Shown here: piece by piece, positions 5,271 through 8,986 of the stretch
Layout of the letters: each line of letters opens with the position of its first letter
How positions within the stretch are numbered: the stretch's first letter is position 1
Assembly: GCA_934525845.1 (NCBI GenBank)
Contig: CAKSZS010000058.1
Location: forward strand, 1 to 8,986
Reading direction: 5' to 3'
Length of the DNA stretch: 8,986 bases
Origin: an uncultured Faecalibacterium sp.
GTDB taxonomy: Bacteria > Bacillota > Clostridia > Oscillospirales > Ruminococcaceae
Made by a program: the position numbers and the translations under genes
Notes under the pieces: generated by a model
Databases searched by the model: none
Seen by the model: the letters and a program-made list of their open reading frames with translations, nothing else
Told to the model about the DNA's origin: nothing

Positions 5271-5960
5271 TTATTGTGCGGCGGGTTCTTCCTCTTCCAG
5301 CAGGCGCAGACCGGCGGTATCGGTGACCGGCAGCGAGAACACGATGGCCCCCGCTTTCGGGTCGGCCCCGTCCATGATGGCCTTCATGATGGCGTTTTTC
5401 CGGGCCGTCCGGCTGACGATGAGCACCAGCTCCTTCTCGTTCACCAATTCCATGCCCAGGAAGCGGGCGGCACCTTCCATGCCGGTGCCCTTGGCGTGGA
5501 TGACGGTCCCGCCGCCGGCTCCGGCAGCCCGGGCCGCGTCCATGATGGAACCGGTGTGGCCCTGGTTCGCAATGACCAGCAGCAGTTCGTAACGGGTATC
5601 CTTCAAGGTGCTCTCCTCCTTCAGGGTCAGGGGTTGGTGTTCGGTGAGGAACTGCAGCGCCCGCCTGCCGCCGATGCTGCTCAGCGGCACGGTAAACGCA
5701 ATGCCGGTGCCCGGCACGTCGATGCGCAGGGTGCGGCGCAGGCCCCGCTGGATCTTTTTCCAGCTGTCTTCCGTGACCACGGCCATCAGCACAGCCTTTT
5801 CGGTCTTTTCCAGGCCCAGGGTGGAAAGGGTCTCCTGCACCGCCGTGCCGGACCCCACCGTGCGCAGGTTGACCGTCACGCCCTGCTGCTCATACAGCTG
5901 CAAAAAGGCGTCGGTGGAACGGCGGTCGGTGATGGTGATCATCCAAAATAGCGTACTCAC
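5271..5960 (-). CDS. Tandem P-II-like (GlnB-fold) signalling protein paired with DUF1538
   Basis: 229 residues, about twice the 112 of GlnB, and built as two P-II-like halves (about 4-105 and 124-216). The second half is clearer: strand ELLLVIANQ, GGGTVIHAKGTG at 149-160 in the T-loop region, KELVLIVS at 176-183, and GAIVFSLPV at 204-212. The first half repeats the layout: MITITD, VGSG at 35-38, KAVLMAVV at 55-62, and PGTGIAFTVPL at 83-93. No GlnB-type uridylylated tyrosine is evident. P-II proteins bind nucleotides or other small effectors and regulate transporters and enzymes; the effector here is unknown. The start is GTG 5958-5960: AAGGAGG lies seven bases upstream and overlaps the DUF1538 stop codon, which strongly implies coupled translation. 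An internal ATG at residue 7 has no comparable site. The tail is acidic (LLEEEEPAAQ). Confidence 0.85.
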   Translation of the reverse strand: MSTLFWMITITDRRSTDAFLQLYEQQGVTVNLRTVGSGTAVQETLSTLGLEKTEKAVLMAVVTEDSWKKIQRGLRRTLRIDVPGTGIAFTVPLSSIGGRRALQFLTEHQPLTLKEESTLKDTRYELLLVIANQGHTGSIMDAARAAGAGGGTVIHAKGTGMEGAARFLGMELVNEKELVLIVSRTARKNAIMKAIMDGADPKAGAIVFSLPVTDTAGLRLLEEEEPAAQ

Positions 5961-5968
5961 AGACGGGC

Positions 5969-5975
5969 CTCCTTA
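5969..5975 (-). promoter_or_regulatory. Consensus ribosome binding site overlapping the DUF1538 stop codon
   Basis: The minus strand reads TAAGGAGG, so the TAA stop of the DUF1538 gene (5973-5975) is part of the AAGGAGG site for the next gene, seven bases before its GTG. This decides the GTG start and argues for translational coupling. Confidence 0.85.
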
Positions 5976-7523
5976 CAGTTCAATGATGGCGTCATCGGGC
6001 AGGTCGGCAAAGGCCAGCGCACCCACTGCGGCGGGCGGTGTCTGCCGTGCCCGGCGGTTCTTCAGCTCGGCCACCAGGCCCATGAGCTGCACCGTGATGA
6101 GCGGGGTCATGGCGACCATGGCCACCACACCGAAGGCGTCCGTGACGATGTTTCCGCCCACGGCCACGCAGGCTCCCTGGGCCAGCGGCAGCAGGAAGGT
6201 GGCCGTCATGGGGCCGGAGGCCACGCCGCCGGCGTCAAAGGCAATGGCGGTGAACAGCTTGGGCACCACAAAGGAGATGCCAATGGCGAACACATAGCCC
6301 GGCACGAGGAACCACAAAATCGAGATGCCGGTGAGCACCCGCACCATGGCAAGACCCACCGAGAGGGACACGCCCGCCGACAGCGCCATGCCCATGGCGT
6401 GGGCTGAAATAGCACCGTCGGTGACCTCTTCCACCTGTTTGTTCAGCACATAAACCGCCGGCTCGGCCTTGACGATGAAGTAACCGATGAGCATTCCAAT
6501 GGGAACGAGCACCCAGCGGAAGCGCTGCCCCGCCAGCACCTGGCCCAGATAATTACCGGCGGGCATAAAGCCCACGTTTGCTCCTGTGAGGAACAGCACC
6601 AACCCCACATAAGTATACGCCAGACCCACCGCGATGCGGCCCAGGCTGCGTCTGTCCAGCCGCAGGGCCACCGCCTGAAACACGCCAAACATCACCACGA
6701 TGGGCAGCAGCGACCCGGCAATTTCTTTCAGGTACTCCGGCAGGCCCTCATGGAACAGTTGCCACAGCTCCACCGAATCCGCCACTTCCGGCAGGACGGG
6801 CGGGATGTAGGTGCTGTCCGATGCGCGGAACGCAATGCCCAGGATCAGCACAGCGAGAATGGGGCCGATGGAGCACAGCGCCACCAGACCAAAGCTGTCG
6901 TCCGCCGCGTGGCGGTCGCCGCGGATGGCAGACACGCCCACGCCCAGCGCCATGATGAAGGGCACGGTCATAGGGCCGGTGGTCACGCCGCCGGAGTCAA
7001 AGGCGACAGCCAGAAACTCCCGGGGCACGAACGCCGCCAGCAGGAACACGATGCCGTAAAACAGCACCAGAAGCCGGGGCAGCGGCACCCCCAGCAGCAT
7101 CCGAAGGAACGCGATGAGCAGGAACAGGCCCACGCCCGCCGCCACGGATAAGATCAAGGTCATGTTGGGGATGGAGGGCACCTGATTGGCCAGCACCTGC
7201 AGATCCGGCTCCGAGATGGTGATGAGAAAGCCCAGCAGGAAGCCGATGCCCAAGATCACCGGCAGCTTCCGGCTCCGGGTCAGCACGGCACCCACCCGCT
7301 CGCCCATGGGGGTCATGCTCATTTCCGCGCCCAGCGTGAAGAACATGATGCCCACCACGATCATGGCCGCGCCCAGCAGGAAGCACAGCAGGATGCTGGG
7401 CGACACCGGCGCAATGGTAAAGCAGAGCACCAGCACGATGGCCACGATGGGCAGCACGGCCTGCAGGGCTTCCAGCAGTTTTTCCCGCAGTTTGGGGAGA
7501 GATGCTTTCAGAATAGCGTCCAC
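5973..7523 (-). CDS. Duplicated DUF1538 integral membrane protein, putative transporter
   Basis: 516 residues from the proposed GTG (7521-7523), very hydrophobic, with about a dozen membrane segments. It is an internal duplication: FDSGGVTTGPMT at 175-186 recurs as FDAGGVASGPMT at 429-440, SEPDLQVLANQV at 104-115 as AEPAVYVLNKQV at 353-364, and SFGLVALCSIGP at 210-221 as AFGVVAMVAMTP at 463-474. Glycine-rich SGG/AGG..GPMT stretches and a conserved Glu-Pro within membrane segments suggest an inverted or parallel two-repeat channel or transporter; the substrate is unknown. The gene immediately downstream encodes a tandem P-II-like protein, a likely regulator. The start is uncertain: the TTG at 7619 would place 32 extra residues across a terminator and promoter, so I reject it. 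GTG 7523 has only a very close AAAGG, and a 9-codon frame with a better site overlaps it. The TAA stop forms part of the next gene's ribosome site. Confidence 0.85.
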   Translation of the reverse strand: MDAILKASLPKLREKLLEALQAVLPIVAIVLVLCFTIAPVSPSILLCFLLGAAMIVVGIMFFTLGAEMSMTPMGERVGAVLTRSRKLPVILGIGFLLGFLITISEPDLQVLANQVPSIPNMTLILSVAAGVGLFLLIAFLRMLLGVPLPRLLVLFYGIVFLLAAFVPREFLAVAFDSGGVTTGPMTVPFIMALGVGVSAIRGDRHAADDSFGLVALCSIGPILAVLILGIAFRASDSTYIPPVLPEVADSVELWQLFHEGLPEYLKEIAGSLLPIVVMFGVFQAVALRLDRRSLGRIAVGLAYTYVGLVLFLTGANVGFMPAGNYLGQVLAGQRFRWVLVPIGMLIGYFIVKAEPAVYVLNKQVEEVTDGAISAHAMGMALSAGVSLSVGLAMVRVLTGISILWFLVPGYVFAIGISFVVPKLFTAIAFDAGGVASGPMTATFLLPLAQGACVAVGGNIVTDAFGVVAMVAMTPLITVQLMGLVAELKNRRARQTPPAAVGALAFADLPDDAIIEL

Positions 7524-7537
7524 CGCCTTTCGTTCAT
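7508..7537 (-). CDS. Possible 9-codon upstream ORF overlapping the DUF1538 start
   Basis: ATG at 7535-7537 follows AAAGAGG (7542-7548) by four bases and encodes MNERRWTLF before TGA at 7508-7510. It lies in another frame and overlaps the proposed GTG start of the DUF1538 gene, ending 11 bases beyond that codon. It has the better initiation signal of the two. It could be a leader peptide that controls or couples DUF1538 translation, or it could be fortuitous. Confidence 0.3.
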   Translation of the reverse strand: MNERRWTLF

Positions 7538-7575
7538 TTTTCCTCTTTGTACAATTGCATACAAGGTATATGAAT

Positions 7576-7604
7576 AGTATACAAAGCAAACGCCGCCCCG
7601 TCAA
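7576..7604 (-). promoter_or_regulatory. DUF1538 operon promoter embedded in the upstream terminator
   Basis: On the minus strand TTGACG (7599-7604) and TATACT (7576-7581) each match consensus at 5 of 6 positions, with an exact 17-bp spacer. The -35 starts in the terminator loop and continues into the 3' arm; the spacer is the remaining arm and the T-rich tract. Initiation is expected near 7569, giving a leader of about 46 bases that contains the small upstream frame. Confidence 0.7.
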
Positions 7605-7617
7605 CCGACGGGGCGGC
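7582..7617 (-). terminator. Intrinsic terminator of the GltD-like gene
   Basis: Perfect 11-bp GC-rich arms (7607-7617 and 7592-7602) with a 4-base loop are followed on the minus strand by GTTTGCTTTG, an interrupted T-tract (7582-7591). It lies about 50 bases after the stop codon at 7667-7669. Confidence 0.8.
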
Positions 7618-7666
7618 AAAGATTGGCAAAGACGCAGAAAGTTTACACGTCGTTTCGCGTTTGTCT

Positions 7667-8986
7667 TTATTTCACAGCTTCCAGTTCCTGCTTGGCCAGC
7701 ACGTCCGAAGTCGGGGTCTGGAACACGGGAATGTTGGCGTAGGGATCGGTGGTGTCATCGGCAGGCAGGCTCTTCATGTAAGCATCCATGGACTCGGCCA
7801 CCTTCTTGGCCACGGCCACGGCCTCCACGACGGTGCGGGCACCCATGACGGCGTCGCCGCCGGCGAACACGCCCTCACGGGTGGTGCTGCCGTCCTCGCT
7901 GACGGTCAGCAGGCCCTTCTGATTGGTCTCAATGCCGGTGGTGGTCTTGACCAGATTGCTCTCGGAACCCTGGCTCACCGACACGATGACGCCGGTGTGG
8001 GGGTAGAAAGTCTCGCTCCCCTCCACCTGGGTGAACTTGCCGTCCTCGCCCTTCACGGTGTCGCGGCAGATCAGGCCGTTCTCACGGATCTCCACGGGGG
8101 CCTTGCAGAAGCGGAAGCCCACGCCCTCCAGCTTGGCATAGCTCACTTCGTACTCAGAAGCGCTGATGCAGCTCTCGTCACGGCGGGCGTAGCAAGTCAC
8201 ATGGCGTGCCCCGTTGCGGATGGCGGTGCGGGCGCAGTCCATGGCGGAGTTGCCCACACCGATGACTGCAATGTCATCGCCCAGACGGAATGCCTTGGAG
8301 TTGGCCAGGTAGTCGATGCCGAAGGCCACGTTGCCCAGGGTCTCGCCCTTGATGTGCATGGCGTTGGCCTTCCACAGACCGGCACCGATGAACACGCTCT
8401 TGTAACCGTCGCGGAACAGGTCATCGATGGTGATGGTCTTGCCGATGGTGGTGTTGGGGCGCACCTTGATCCCCTTCAGTTCCAGGTGGCGGTACTGGAA
8501 GTCGTCCAGTACGCTGTCCGGCAGGCGGTAGTTGGGGATGCCGTACCGCATGACGCCGCCGATCTTATCGCGGGCGTCAAAGATGGTCACATCGTAGCCC
8601 CAGCGTGCCAGCAGCACCGCAATGGTCAGGCCCGCCGGGCCGGAACCCACGACTGCCGCCTTCATGCCGTTCTTGGGGGCGGGACCGGCCACCATCTTAT
8701 TGGCGTAGGTGGTGGAGATATAGTCTTCGATGATGGAGAAGTGCACCGGGTCGTGGCTGGGCATCCGGTTGCGCACACAGTGGCCCTCGCACTGATTCTC
8801 ATGGTTGCACACCAGGCTGCACACGGTGGTCAGCGGATTGTTTTCGAACAGCATTTTGCCTGCTTCGTCCATCTGATTGGCTTTGAGCAGACGGATGACC
8901 TCCGGGATGTTGGTGTGGATGGGGCAGCCCTGCTGGCACAGCGGCTTTTTGCAGCCCAGGCAGCGGTTGGCTTCGTCCAGAACGTG
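7667..8986 (-). CDS. GltD-like NADPH-dependent Fe-S/FAD oxidoreductase, N-terminus cut off by the window
   Basis: 439 residues are visible and the frame is open to the last base, so only the first residues are missing (family length about 450-480). The family passes electrons from NADPH through FAD and Fe-S centres; members include the glutamate synthase small subunit and stand-alone relatives. Numbering from the edge: Cys9, 12, 17 and 21 form CLGCKKPLCQQGCP; a second cysteine set lies at 56, 60, 66 and 70; the FAD-binding GSGPAG is at 114-119; KIGGVMRYGIP follows at 141-151; the NADP-binding GVGNSAMD is at 243-250; and the second FAD motif GVFAGGDAVMGARTVVEAV is near 372-390. The usual MPA segment after the NADP strand is replaced by CISASEYE. 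Whether it pairs with a GltB large subunit or works alone cannot be told from this side. A terminator follows. Confidence 0.88.
   Translation of the reverse strand, partial: HVLDEANRCLGCKKPLCQQGCPIHTNIPEVIRLLKANQMDEAGKMLFENNPLTTVCSLVCNHENQCEGHCVRNRMPSHDPVHFSIIEDYISTTYANKMVAGPAPKNGMKAAVVGSGPAGLTIAVLLARWGYDVTIFDARDKIGGVMRYGIPNYRLPDSVLDDFQYRHLELKGIKVRPNTTIGKTITIDDLFRDGYKSVFIGAGLWKANAMHIKGETLGNVAFGIDYLANSKAFRLGDDIAVIGVGNSAMDCARTAIRNGARHVTCYARRDESCISASEYEVSYAKLEGVGFRFCKAPVEIRENGLICRDTVKGEDGKFTQVEGSETFYPHTGVIVSVSQGSESNLVKTTTGIETNQKGLLTVSEDGSTTREGVFAGGDAVMGARTVVEAVAVAKKVAESMDAYMKSLPADDTTDPYANIPVFQTPTSDVLAKQELEAVK

Noticed and set aside
7524..7619. 32-residue N-terminal extension of the DUF1538 protein
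   Set aside because: Its TTG lies in the terminator hairpin of the preceding gene, upstream of the promoter at 7576-7604, so it would not be in the main transcript.
1..8986. CRISPR array, tRNA or rRNA gene, prophage or transposase
   Set aside because: No regularly spaced direct repeats, no tRNA or rRNA core sequence, and no recombinase, transposase or phage structural motifs were seen in any plausible frame.

Overview
The window looks like chromosomal DNA from a fairly GC-rich Gram-positive gut anaerobe of the Oscillospirales, most plausibly Faecalibacterium or a close relative. This is inferred from four things: clostridial-type genes (RqcH, TrmK with Nif3, YitT, a DUF1858 protein), clear purine-rich Shine-Dalgarno sites, GC-rich coding DNA beside AT-rich gaps, and a multi-hairpin intergenic repeat of a kind I associate with Faecalibacterium genomes. 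I could not run a taxonomic search.

Every protein gene I accept is on the minus strand, so transcription runs from high to low coordinates. In that order: (1) 7667-8986, a GltD-like Fe-S/FAD/NADPH oxidoreductase cut by the window edge and closed by a terminator (7592-7617). (2) 5973-7523 and 5271-5960, a two-gene operon of a duplicated DUF1538 membrane protein and a duplicated P-II-like protein, closed by a terminator (5210-5251). (3) 4292-5167, a YitT-family membrane protein with its own promoter. (4) 3938-4189, 3271-3936 and 2498-3274, a tight cluster of DUF1858 redox protein, tRNA m1A22 methyltransferase TrmK and Nif3-like metalloprotein. (5) 2265-2463, a 199-bp element with 15-bp inverted ends and internal hairpins. 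(6) 466-2220, rqcH, the ribosome quality-control alanine-tailing factor, followed by a perfect 20-bp-stem terminator. (7) 1-465, no protein gene: a strong minus-strand promoter (216-244) drives a structured RNA or leader that leaves the window at base 1.

The most interesting parts are these. First, the P-II-like/DUF1538 pair: both proteins are internal duplications and they are translationally linked, which suggests a membrane transporter or channel controlled by a dedicated P-II-type sensor. Second, at two separate operon boundaries the next promoter is built into the previous terminator: the -35 begins in the hairpin loop, the 17-bp spacer is the 3' arm plus the T-tract, and the -10 follows directly. 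Third, the edge RNA is unidentified, and its promoter has features of stable-RNA promoters. The other genes are housekeeping functions (translation quality control, tRNA modification, metal and redox proteins, nitrogen metabolism).
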